From positions 1 through 22,526 of the forward strand of contig JBQNCA010000026.1 of the NCBI GenBank assembly GCA_052169645.1: 22,526 bases of DNA, written 5' to 3'. Positions 1-6,559 of the stretch are shown here, in pieces; the first letter of the stretch is position 1, and every line of letters begins with the position of its first letter. The notes under the pieces are model-generated. The model worked only from the letters and a program-made list of their open reading frames with translations, was not told the origin of the DNA and did not search any database. A program made the position numbers and the translations under genes. Source of the stretch: JAIKWW01 sp052169645 (GTDB lineage Bacteria > Bacillota > Clostridia > Peptostreptococcales > Anaerovoracaceae).

Positions 1-27
1 AGTTATTACAACAATGAAAGAATACAA

Positions 28-74
28 CGAAAAACAAAATGGATGCCACCTGTAAAGTACAGGATAGCATCCAT
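28..74 (-). terminator. Rho-independent terminator-like hairpin with no assigned gene
   Basis: An inverted repeat pairs ATGGATGC (39-46) with GCATCCAT (67-74), and an inner arm pairs CCTGTA with TACAGG around a 3-nt loop. Read on the minus strand it is followed by a T-rich run (TTTTGTTTTTC), as expected of an intrinsic terminator for leftward transcription. No gene lies between it and the tRNA-Ser terminator about 75 bp to its right, so it is either a second, backup terminator or the end of a short unrecognised transcript. Confidence 0.6.
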
Positions 75-145
75 GCGTTCCGCTTAGTTAATAATATGTG
101 TCCAGGATTCTGGGTACATATCATAACGCGGGGTTTTCTTTATAC

Positions 146-180
146 AAAAAAACCTACAACGAAAATACCGTTGCAGGTTT
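146..180 (-). terminator. Terminator of the tRNA-Ser transcript
   Basis: The minus strand immediately after the tRNA CCA end carries AAACCTGCAACG, a 7-nt loop, and CGTTGTAGGTTT running into a T tract. The 12-bp stem has one G-T wobble. This is a standard intrinsic terminator ending the tRNA-Ser transcription unit. Confidence 0.8.
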
Positions 181-181
181 T

Positions 182-270
182 TGGCGGAGAAGGTGGGATT
201 CGAACCCACGGTACCCGTAGGTACACTGCATTTCGAGTGCAGCTCGTTATGACCGCTTCGATACTTCTCC
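182..270 (-). tRNA. tRNA-Ser (anticodon CGA)
   Basis: The minus strand folds as a class II tRNA of 89 nt including an encoded CCA (182-184). The acceptor stem is GGAGAAG/CTTCTCC with discriminator G. The anticodon stem CTGCA/TGCAG encloses the loop CTCGAAA, so the anticodon is CGA, which reads the serine codon UCG. A long variable arm (about GTACCTACGGGTAC) is typical of tRNA-Ser, and the T arm GTGGG-TTCGAAT-CCCAC is canonical. A promoter lies upstream at 322-350 and a terminator downstream at 146-180, so it is a single-gene unit. Confidence 0.95.
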
Positions 271-278
271 ATATACGG

Positions 279-319
279 CAGCTTCGCTGCACTCTATGTG
301 AGTGCAAAGAAGCTGTTTT
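279..319. other. Stable hairpin in the tRNA-Ser 5' leader
   Basis: CAGCTTC (279-285) pairs with GAAGCTG (309-315), and an inner arm pairs GCACTC with GAGTGC around a 5-nt loop. Transcription from the predicted promoter at 322-350 would start near 315, so the hairpin would be the very 5' end of the tRNA precursor. On the plus strand it is followed by TTTT (316-319), so it could alternatively be a weak rightward terminator. Confidence 0.55.
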
Positions 320-321
320 CT

Positions 322-350
322 ATGATATCATTATATTTGAGGACGGTCAA
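322..350 (-). promoter_or_regulatory. Predicted sigma-A promoter of tRNA-Ser
   Basis: On the minus strand TTGACC (345-350) is followed by exactly 17 bp and then TATCAT (322-327), preceded by TG in the extended -10 position. The match to consensus is close and the spacing optimal. It lies about 50 bp upstream of the mature tRNA-Ser 5' end with no other gene in between. Confidence 0.7.
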
Positions 351-413
351 GGACATAGTCCGATTCATATCGATTTTCATATACTGAAGGTAACTTCCCG
401 TTATTCAACGCTA

Positions 414-512
414 ATGCTCAAGAATCTTTAATATCCAAATTACGTTCTCCCCTTTTCAACATTTCAAGCAACTCCATTGCAACGCTTGCAGAATCGCAGC
501 CGTCCACATTTA
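414..512 (-). pseudogene. Duplicated 3' end of aroK (gene fragment)
   Basis: These 99 bp match 6560-6658, the last codons of the intact aroD/aroK gene plus 4 bp beyond its stop, at 91 of 99 positions without gaps. Read on the minus strand the fragment encodes a tail of about 30 residues ending KRGERNLDIKDS and a TGA stop; the intact gene ends KRGERNLEIKDS and TAA. Five of the eight differences are synonymous, one changes only the stop codon, and two are conservative (Asp/Glu, Ala/Thr). It therefore looks like the gene end of a related strain rather than random decay. There is no start and no kinase domain, so it cannot work alone. The matching end next to the live gene makes the pair look like attL/attR. 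Confidence 0.88.
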
Positions 513-692
513 GATTCCGTACTCCCGTTCCATGATGGTGTCTCCCTCATCAGCAGAATGTACCTTGCCCGCCGGCATGGAATCATAACCCTTCCGGAGT
601 TCGGCATTCAGCTGTTCCGTGGTTAGTTCCTCAATGTAGAGAGGCTTGTCCGCAGGAAGTTTAATTGGAAACGGAATACTTTTCGTCAGCTG
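510..692 (-). pseudogene. RelB/DinJ-type antitoxin fragment, N-terminus missing
   Basis: The minus strand reads about 60 codons without interruption to a TAA at 510-512. It starts after an in-frame TAA at 693-695 and has no start codon or ribosome site. The fragment contains SIPFPIKLP, IEELTTEQLNAELRKGY and an ending MEREYGI. This pattern (short strand IPF-x-I, then an acidic helix with ELxKGY, then D/E-rich tail) resembles the C-terminal part of RelB/DinJ antitoxins. The ribbon-helix-helix DNA-binding half and any RelE/YafQ-like toxin are absent. Its stop codon coincides with the junction to the aroK repeat. The family call rests on pattern memory, so it is moderate. It is a non-functional remnant showing past rearrangement. 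Confidence 0.6.
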
Positions 693-743
693 TTAATACT
701 TAAGTAGCGGATTTGATGATCGAAAGCGAAGAAGAATCAAAGA

Positions 744-764
744 ACCACCGGCTAAGCCGGTGGT
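744..764. repeat. Perfect GC-rich palindrome, possible IS200/IS605 end or terminator
   Basis: ACCACCGGCT (744-753) and AGCCGGTGGT (755-764) are perfect reverse complements around a single base (in practice a 9-bp stem with a 3-nt loop). It lies about 55 bp beyond the stop of the SLH gene. On the minus strand it is followed by a pyrimidine-rich but not pure T run, so it may terminate the SLH/BspA operon. Very similar palindromes occur at the ends of clostridial IS200/IS605 elements, but no transposase is present here, so that reading is only a possibility. Nothing else is recognised in 693-817. Confidence 0.5.
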
Positions 765-817
765 CGTGATTGAAGATCGGATTGGGTCTGATAATCGGTA
801 TTACTGCCCGCACCCCC

Positions 818-2014
818 TTATTTGCCCTGATAGTCACGATACAAGAACGTGACAATCTGGGCACGGGTGCAGTCCGCGTTAGGACTGAAGGTGGTAGCTG
901 TTGTGCCGGAGGTAATTCCCTTCTGAGCAGCCCACGCTACAGCATTCGCATAGTAAGCATCGCCGCTCACATCAGAGAAACCGGACCCGGAGATTACAGG
1001 AGATCCTGACGCACGGTACAGGAAGGTGACTGTCTGCGCACGGCTCACCGCCGTATCAGGTGCGAAAGTCGTGGCGGAAGTACCGCTGGTAATACCATTC
1101 TCGACTGCCCACAGCACCGCATCATAGTAGTATTCATTCACAGATACATCGCTGAACGGATTGCTGCCGGGCACCTTGGGAGAACCGGCAGCTCGCCACA
1201 GGAAGGTAACCGTCTGGGCACGGGTGCAGTCCGCGTTAGGACTGAAGGTGGTAGCTGTTGTGCCGGAGGTAATTCCCTTCTGAACAGCCCACGCCACAGC
1301 ATCCGCATAATAGGCGTTTGCAGAAACATCCGCATAATAGGCTTTTACAGAAACATTCTCAAAGTTAATCGTATTGGGCTGATCAGACTTAACGAAGCCG
1401 GCATCCACCGTAACCTTGGATGCGGGCATGATAAAGGTGTACTGACCATTGCCCTTGTCCGTGAGCTTTACAGTGCTGCCATCGGCCTCCTTCACGGTGA
1501 TGCTGTCCAGCTCATAGCCGCTGTTGGGCTTTACGATGACGGTCACAGTGTCGCCCCTATCGGCGTTCTTGGCACTGACAGTCACAGTCCCGTTTTCAGA
1601 GCTGTTGGCAGTCACGTCGTAGCTGCTGCCGGAAGAGCCGGAGGAACCGGAGCCGCCACCGGAAGCGCTTTGTACGGTGAAGCTGCTGCTGACTGCCACA
1701 GAGCCATCCTCATTTTTATATATGTAGACCTGATAGCTACCATTTTCCAAAGCACCGGTAGGGATCTGAACGGTCATCGCTCCGGAGCCGTCCGTATTGC
1801 CGCTTTTCAGAGCCACAACCGTATCCCTTTTCTGTACAGAGATCAGATGGTAGAGCGTGTCTGCCGCAAGTCCCTGTGTGGACACTGTAACAGTGCCGTT
1901 TCCGTAGGACGCCTGCACATCAATCCCTGCCGCAGGAGCGGAAACCGACAGGAGCAGGGCGGTCATGATCATGACCGCTAATATGGAAGCTGTTCGTTTA
2001 TATGTTGCTTTCAT
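818..2014 (-). CDS. Secreted S-layer homology (SLH) domain protein with InlB-like repeat
   Basis: This 398-residue protein is predicted to bind the cell wall through its SLH domains. It begins with a signal peptide (about 1-29; K/R-rich start, hydrophobic core, AxA-like SAPAAG). A beta-rich segment follows (about 31-115), then a Gly/Ser linker (118-131) and a divergent InlB B-repeat-type domain (about 132-208). Three SLH domains lie at about 219-276, 286-337 and 346-396, each with FSDV-like starts, AVxWAxxxGITSGT and SRAQ/TRAQ-TVTFL motifs. SLH1 and SLH3 are nearly identical in DNA. It starts 17 bp after the stop of the BspA-like gene with a ribosome site (AGGATAGGTG), so the two form an operon. 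The motif LTDKGNG occurs in both partners. It is richer in G+C than the housekeeping block. The ligand and precise role are unknown. Confidence 0.85.
   Translation of the reverse strand: MKATYKRTASILAVMIMTALLLSVSAPAAGIDVQASYGNGTVTVSTQGLAADTLYHLISVQKRDTVVALKSGNTDGSGAMTVQIPTGALENGSYQVYIYKNEDGSVAVSSSFTVQSASGGGSGSSGSSGSSYDVTANSSENGTVTVSAKNADRGDTVTVIVKPNSGYELDSITVKEADGSTVKLTDKGNGQYTFIMPASKVTVDAGFVKSDQPNTINFENVSVKAYYADVSANAYYADAVAWAVQKGITSGTTATTFSPNADCTRAQTVTFLWRAAGSPKVPGSNPFSDVSVNEYYYDAVLWAVENGITSGTSATTFAPDTAVSRAQTVTFLYRASGSPVISGSGFSDVSGDAYYANAVAWAAQKGITSGTTATTFSPNADCTRAQIVTFLYRDYQGK
856..958. repeat. Direct repeat copy A inside the SLH gene (SLH3)
   Basis: These 103 bp match 1214-1316 with 5 mismatches, all in the last 32 bp; the first 71 positions are identical. 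Identity at DNA level, including synonymous positions, points to a recent duplication or gene conversion between SLH3 and SLH1. The copies are in the same orientation 358 bp apart. Confidence 0.85.
1214..1316. repeat. Direct repeat copy B inside the SLH gene (SLH1)
   Basis: Partner of the repeat at 856-958. Immediately beyond it (about 1303-1350) a short segment encoding AYYADVSANAYYAD is itself imperfectly repeated, giving a doubled start to SLH1. This suggests slippage or unequal exchange in this part of the gene. Confidence 0.8.
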
Positions 2015-2031
2015 GGCTGTTCACCTATCCT

Positions 2032-5000
2032 TTACAGCGCGGCAGAGCCAAACACCTGACCGCCTGCGTTGGGTGTTCCAGAAGTCATTTCCGGCTGGCG
2101 CTCCGTCAGCCACACTTGGACATGGCTACCGCCGGCGTAGGAAATATCCATGGAGCCGGTCTGCGGGACGGGCACAGCATACACAGAGTTGACACCGGCT
2201 GCATTGGTGATCTGCACCAGCAGGTAGGAGCCGGTCTGCGCATTGATGACAGCGACCTGTGTCAGCTTGCCGAGTCCGCCGTTACCCTTATCCGTCAGCA
2301 TGACCTTCGGTGCCGTAGGATCCTCACCGGTGCCCACCCGAATGTGAGACGCCTCCACCAGTGCGGTGTTGACCAGCGTATCCTTCACTGCCTCGTTCTG
2401 AACCGTGATCATGTAGTTCTCCGCCAAGCCATAGAAGGCATTGGCACCGACTTCGCTCAGAGCGGGGGTCAGAATGGTGATCCGGCTTAGAGTGGTGCAA
2501 TTCTTGAAGGCATTCTTGCCGATCACCGTAGTTGCTGCGGGGATCTGAATGACAGTCAGGGAGGTGCAGCCCTCAAAGACGCCGGTCAGATCATCCTCCC
2601 CGGTCTGCCACAGGTCGCCCAGCGTTTTCAGTCCGCTGCCAAACTGCACGGATGCAAGACCGGTGCAGCCTTCAAAGGTGCCGTTTTCCAGCTTTTCAAT
2701 GTCTTTACTAAGGGTGACGGAAGTCAGTGCGGCACAGTGATAGAATGCCTTAGCGCCGATCTCATCAATGTGGGAAAGGTCGATCTGTGCCAGAGCGCCG
2801 CAGTTCCAGAACGCCTCATCGCTCATTGAGGTGACGGAAGAAGGCAAGGTCACACGCTCCAGTTTGATGTCGCGGGCGAAGGTACCCTCCGGCAACTCCG
2901 TCCACGCGGCTCCGTCCTCAAAGGTGACTTCCCGCAGCTCATAGTTATAGAACATCGTATGGGTGCCGATATCCACCAGTGTGTTCGGCAGCACAACGGT
3001 CTCCAAGAGCGAGTTATCACTCAGTGCGCCGTTGCCCAGCTTCTTCAGACTGCTGCCGGACTGGTAAGTGATCGACTTCAGCTTCGGACAACCGGCAACC
3101 GCGTTGATGCCGATGTTCTCCACGCCGGAGGGAATCTCGAAGGAAAGCAGCTCCGGCGCTCTATACAGGGCACTGTCCGCCATAGTTTTCACGCTGGCAG
3201 GCAGCCGCAGCTCCGTAACAGCACTGTCCTTCAGTGCATTGGACGCAACGGAGATTACATTATAGGATGCGCCGTCATTTTGAACGACGGCAGGAACCGT
3301 CACCACGCCGCTTGCTGTCATGCCATTGGTGCCGTCACCGATCTGCACGGTGCCGTTCTTCCCATCGGCGGGATCGGTAATGATCTGATAGAGGACGCCG
3401 TTGACGCTAAAGGCGGTGTTACCTGGCGTGGGCGGTGTGACGCTCTTGACGATCACCTGATCCTCACTGATACCGCTGGCGACCACCAGAGCCTTTACAG
3501 TGTCATTTGCGACCGTCACCTTCAGCGCGGAAGAAAGACCGGAGAATGCGTTGCTGCCAATGGATGTCATATCTACCGCCTGAATCTCGATAGCGGACAG
3601 ATTTGTGCAGCTTGACACTGCTGAGTTTTCGATCTTCACGACGGAAGCCGGGATAGTCAGCGCAGTCAGGCTGTCGCAGTTCCAGACGAGATTTGTGACA
3701 AGTGTATCCATACCGGAAGAAAGCTTGATCGTTTCCAGATAAGGGCACTTGTAAAAACAAAGCTTTTCCATGGAAGTTACGGAATCCGCAATGGAAATAC
3801 TCTCTGCCTGCGAATCTTGGAATGCAAATGCCTTTACAGTTTCCACGCCATCCCCTATGACAATTTCTTTCAGTCGGGAAGATGTTCCCTGAAACGCATA
3901 AGTGCCAATGGTCTTGACACCGGCAGGCGTCGTATACTCAAAAGCCTTTTTATTAGCGGGATACTGGATCAGGGTCGTGCCGTCCTTGCTGAACAGAACC
4001 CCGTCTACAGACTTGTAATTCGGATGGTCCTCAGCTACCGTGATCTCCGTCAGAGAACCGCAGCGACTGAGTGACTGCGCACCAACAGAGGTCAGTGTGG
4101 CGGGATAGTAGAAGCTGGTGATTGCGGTAGAGGAAAATGCAGCATCTCCCAAGCTCTTCAGCCGGTTGCCTTTCGTTAGACCAATGCTGCTCAGTTTCGT
4201 GCAGTTGCTGAAAGCTCCCTGTCCAATAGTCTCCAGTGTATCCGGAAGCTGGATACTCTTTAAGGTGCTGCACCACTGGAACGCATTTTCTTCTACCGTT
4301 TTCAACCGGCTCCCCTGCGCGACGGTCACCTCGCGTAGTGCTTCATTGGACCAGAACGCCCGCTTTTGGATGGTCGTCAGGGTAGCCGGCAGTGCTACAG
4401 TCTGCAGGTTGTTGCAGGAACAAAAGGCCAGCTCACTGATCTCCGTCACGCCCTCGGGAAGCGACACGGTCCTCAAACCGCTGCCATAAAAGGCATTCGC
4501 CGGAATCTTAGAGAGGCTGTTGGAGATGGAAATACTGCTCAGAGCTTCAGAGTTAAAGCTGTATTCGCCAATTTCTATCACAGTAGAGGGCATAGCAAAG
4601 GAAGTCACCGCCGAGTTACGGAATGCGCTTCCACCAATGCTTGTAATGCCCTCCGGCAGGGTAATCGCAGTCAGCTTGGAATCCATGAATGCGGCATGTG
4701 CTACAGATACCACAGAGTAAGTCTTCCCGCCGTTCGTCACAGTGGTCGGAATGGTCAGCGTGCCGGTAGCGGAGGGTGCTGCGGCATTGTCACCGTCACC
4801 GATCTTCACAGTGCCGTTCTGTCCGTTCGCAGGCTCCGTCAAGACCTTGTAGGTTACGCCGGCTGCGGTAAAGGTCACATCCGCAGGCGGCGCTGCCACC
4901 GTGATATTGTTCTCAGAAGCACCCGCGGAGCGTACCATGTCTTTCAGCGCATCGGACGGGACTTCAAATTTCGTATCATTGCAATTATAGAACGCGTTAC

Positions 5001-6018
5001 TGTCAATAGTAGTCACGGTGGCGGGGATCGTCAGTTTTTGAAGGTCGGAGCAGTTCCAAAAGGCCAATCTGCCAATGGTTTCCAAGCTGTTCCCCAGCTC
5101 CAGAGACTTCAGATTGGTCGCTTTGGAAAACGCATACTTTCCAATGGATTTTACACCGTCAGGCAGTACGACGCTCGTGATCTTGGTGTTGTTGGCAAAG
5201 GCATAGTCGCCAATGGTCGTCACAGAGGTCGGAACTGTATAACTTGTGCCCTTCGCAGCGGGATATTGCAAGAGGGTCGTTTGATCCGCATTGAACAGCA
5301 CACCGTCATTGCTGGAATAGGCTTGGTTTCCTTCCGCAACCGTGATGCTTTTCAGATAGCTGCAGCTATCGAACACGCTATTTCCCAGCGTCGTCAGGCT
5401 GGCAGGGAGCGTAATGGAAGATAAATAGCTATCCCCTAAAAAAGCAGATGCTCCTATCGTAGTAACGCCCTCCTGCATCGTTACGGAGGACAGTAACTTA
5501 CACCTCTTGAAAGCTTCCTCTCCAATAACTTTCAGGGAAGCCGGAAGGCTGACGGAACTGATATTAGTCGTATCAAAGGCATTATCCCCAATGGTTTTCA
5601 ACCGGCTGTTGTCCGCAAATGTCACGCTGCTCAGAGAGGTCAGATCTGAAAAAGCATTTTTCCCGATCGATGTGACTGTAGCCGGGATCTCCACACCGTT
5701 GACGCTGATTTCCCCTGTGCTGTTATTAAAAGCGTTGTTGCCGATGGCGACCACCGTGTAGGTTTCGTTTTCATCGTTTGTAACCGTCTCCGGAATGATA
5801 ACGCCGGACTTACTGATGTTCATGGGATCCCGGCCATTGCCCACCTGAACCGTTCCCGGTGTATTGCCGGACGGTGCTGTCAGAACCGAGTAGGTCAGTT
5901 CGTCCTTTTCAAAGCTGTCACCAACATCCGTGGCGAATGCAACCGTTCCAATGCAGGAAAACATGAGTTGTGTCGACAGCGCAACAGCTAAAATACGCTG
6001 AAATTTCTTATTTTTCAT
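2032..6018 (-). CDS. Secreted BspA-type leucine-rich-repeat surface protein
   Basis: This 1328-residue protein has a signal peptide (about 1-30, ending TVAFA). It consists of many roughly 23-residue BspA/Treponema-type (LRR_5) repeats with the rhythm IGxxAFxxCxxLxxVxLPxxLxxIG. The repeats form three super-blocks. Each opens with a module carrying a YxVLTxP or YQIITDP motif and a GTVxIGDG/GTVQVGNG motif (about residues 42, 385 and 875). A C-terminal domain without LRRs starts near 1240 and contains LTDKGNG, which is shared with the SLH partner. No sortase signal, SLH domain or membrane anchor is seen, so it is either released or held by another protein, possibly the co-transcribed SLH protein. 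BspA-like proteins in other bacteria bind host matrix or other cells; that role is inferred here. Start: ATG with the ribosome site AGGAGG at about 6020-6025. Confidence 0.88.
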   Translation of the reverse strand: MKNKKFQRILAVALSTQLMFSCIGTVAFATDVGDSFEKDELTYSVLTAPSGNTPGTVQVGNGRDPMNISKSGVIIPETVTNDENETYTVVAIGNNAFNNSTGEISVNGVEIPATVTSIGKNAFSDLTSLSSVTFADNSRLKTIGDNAFDTTNISSVSLPASLKVIGEEAFKRCKLLSSVTMQEGVTTIGASAFLGDSYLSSITLPASLTTLGNSVFDSCSYLKSITVAEGNQAYSSNDGVLFNADQTTLLQYPAAKGTSYTVPTSVTTIGDYAFANNTKITSVVLPDGVKSIGKYAFSKATNLKSLELGNSLETIGRLAFWNCSDLQKLTIPATVTTIDSNAFYNCNDTKFEVPSDALKDMVRSAGASENNITVAAPPADVTFTAAGVTYKVLTEPANGQNGTVKIGDGDNAAAPSATGTLTIPTTVTNGGKTYSVVSVAHAAFMDSKLTAITLPEGITSIGGSAFRNSAVTSFAMPSTVIEIGEYSFNSEALSSISISNSLSKIPANAFYGSGLRTVSLPEGVTEISELAFCSCNNLQTVALPATLTTIQKRAFWSNEALREVTVAQGSRLKTVEENAFQWCSTLKSIQLPDTLETIGQGAFSNCTKLSSIGLTKGNRLKSLGDAAFSSTAITSFYYPATLTSVGAQSLSRCGSLTEITVAEDHPNYKSVDGVLFSKDGTTLIQYPANKKAFEYTTPAGVKTIGTYAFQGTSSRLKEIVIGDGVETVKAFAFQDSQAESISIADSVTSMEKLCFYKCPYLETIKLSSGMDTLVTNLVWNCDSLTALTIPASVVKIENSAVSSCTNLSAIEIQAVDMTSIGSNAFSGLSSALKVTVANDTVKALVVASGISEDQVIVKSVTPPTPGNTAFSVNGVLYQIITDPADGKNGTVQIGDGTNGMTASGVVTVPAVVQNDGASYNVISVASNALKDSAVTELRLPASVKTMADSALYRAPELLSFEIPSGVENIGINAVAGCPKLKSITYQSGSSLKKLGNGALSDNSLLETVVLPNTLVDIGTHTMFYNYELREVTFEDGAAWTELPEGTFARDIKLERVTLPSSVTSMSDEAFWNCGALAQIDLSHIDEIGAKAFYHCAALTSVTLSKDIEKLENGTFEGCTGLASVQFGSGLKTLGDLWQTGEDDLTGVFEGCTSLTVIQIPAATTVIGKNAFKNCTTLSRITILTPALSEVGANAFYGLAENYMITVQNEAVKDTLVNTALVEASHIRVGTGEDPTAPKVMLTDKGNGGLGKLTQVAVINAQTGSYLLVQITNAAGVNSVYAVPVPQTGSMDISYAGGSHVQVWLTERQPEMTSGTPNAGGQVFGSAAL

Positions 6019-6066
6019 AACTCCTCCTTTTGATTTTTTTCATATCGCAGCAAGCAACCTGTGCCG

Positions 6067-6098
6067 CCCCTTGGATTAGATATATCTAACCCAAGGGG
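6067..6098. promoter_or_regulatory. 32-bp near-perfect palindrome with GTTAG-N6-CTAAC core (site 1)
   Basis: CCCCTTGG (6067-6074) and CCAAGGGG (6091-6098) flank the perfect palindrome TTAGATATATCTAA (6076-6089); only one position pair fails to match. The core ATTAG-ATATAT-CTAAC (6075-6090) recurs at 6135-6150 and 6255-6270. As DNA it looks like a dimer operator. As RNA it would form a stable hairpin 50 nt before the BspA-like start codon. It has no T tract and so is not a typical terminator. Confidence 0.65.
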
Positions 6099-6134
6099 AT
6101 ATAAAACTGCATTTTTCCTGATTTTAGTATAATA

Positions 6135-6150
6135 GTTAAATATATCTAAC
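6135..6150. promoter_or_regulatory. GTTAA-ATATAT-CTAAC inverted repeat (site 2)
   Basis: Second copy of the operator-like motif with the same N6 spacing, centred exactly 60 bp from site 1. A TATTAT hexamer (6129-6134 on the minus strand) abuts it, so the motif would fill the spacer of a possible promoter whose -35 (TACTAT) is poor. This arrangement suits a regulated promoter, but no regulator gene is in the window. Confidence 0.55.
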
Positions 6151-6254
6151 TATAGTATTAAAAAAATCTCCGCGAACCGAGACGTTTTTTATTCTGCGCA
6201 TCAGCATGGTTCCGCAATGGAACGCGTATGATGGCATCGATGCACTTAAATTTA

Positions 6255-6270
6255 GTTAGTCACAGCTAAC
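6255..6270. promoter_or_regulatory. GTTAG-TCACAG-CTAAC inverted repeat (site 3)
   Basis: Third copy of the motif, centred 120 bp from site 2. It lies just downstream of a good ribosome-binding site (AAAGGAGGT, about 6284-6292, minus strand) that has no properly spaced start codon. The centres of the three sites are 60 and 120 bp apart. Confidence 0.55.
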
Positions 6271-6314
6271 TTATGGATAAGCAACCTCCTTTGTGATACT
6301 TCATCCCGCTCATA

Positions 6315-6344
6315 ATATTAATACAGGTTCTTGCGTTTTGTCAA
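6315..6344 (-). promoter_or_regulatory. Predicted promoter of the BspA/SLH operon
   Basis: On the minus strand a perfect TTGACA (6339-6344) is followed by an 18-bp spacer and TAATAT (6315-6320). It would give a leader of about 290 nt before the BspA-like ATG. The leader includes an orphan ribosome site, all three GTTAG-N6-CTAAC motifs and, near 6157-6190, a weak hairpin flanked by A and T runs. No ORF of convincing size fills the leader. Confidence 0.65.
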
Positions 6345-6384
6345 CCGTTTATGTGAGTTATTAGGTCGGATTTGAAACCGCTCG

Positions 6385-6480
6385 CTACCGGGCAGTCATG
6401 GGTACATCAGGGGAGAAGGTATCTGCACCGATGCCGTTGGTGATATCGTGTTCCATCAGATCATTTCCGGTGACCTCGCG
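6385..6480 (-). pseudogene. SLH-domain gene fragment
   Basis: The minus strand between in-frame stops (TAG at 6481-6483 and TAG at 6385-6387) encodes 31 residues including EHDITNGIGADTFSPDVPMT. This matches the central SLH pattern, in which a glycine-rich turn precedes TFSPD and then MTR. The rest of the domain, and of the gene, is missing on both sides. It is a remnant of another SLH protein and unlike the intact SLH gene of this cassette in DNA. The rest of 6345-6384 and 6481-6559 shows nothing recognisable except a short hydrophobic plus-strand reading frame. Confidence 0.6.
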
Positions 6481-6559
6481 CTATGCTCATGAACGGTATC
6501 GGGTTTATGTTCTTATGCGTGGTTGCCCTTAATCTACGCGGGATTATTTTTGGTGGAGC

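Noticed and set aside
84..272. 62-residue minus-strand ORF
   Set aside because: Its first part is tRNA-Ser and its middle is the tRNA terminator, so it is an accidental frame.
414..692. A complete toxin-antitoxin system
   Set aside because: Only the antitoxin C-terminal part remains; there is no start codon, no DNA-binding half and no toxin gene beside it.
4366..5424. 352-residue plus-strand ORF and several other long plus-strand frames within 2000-5800
   Set aside because: They are antisense shadows of the repetitive BspA-type gene: low-complexity basic sequences with no domain, ribosome site or start context.
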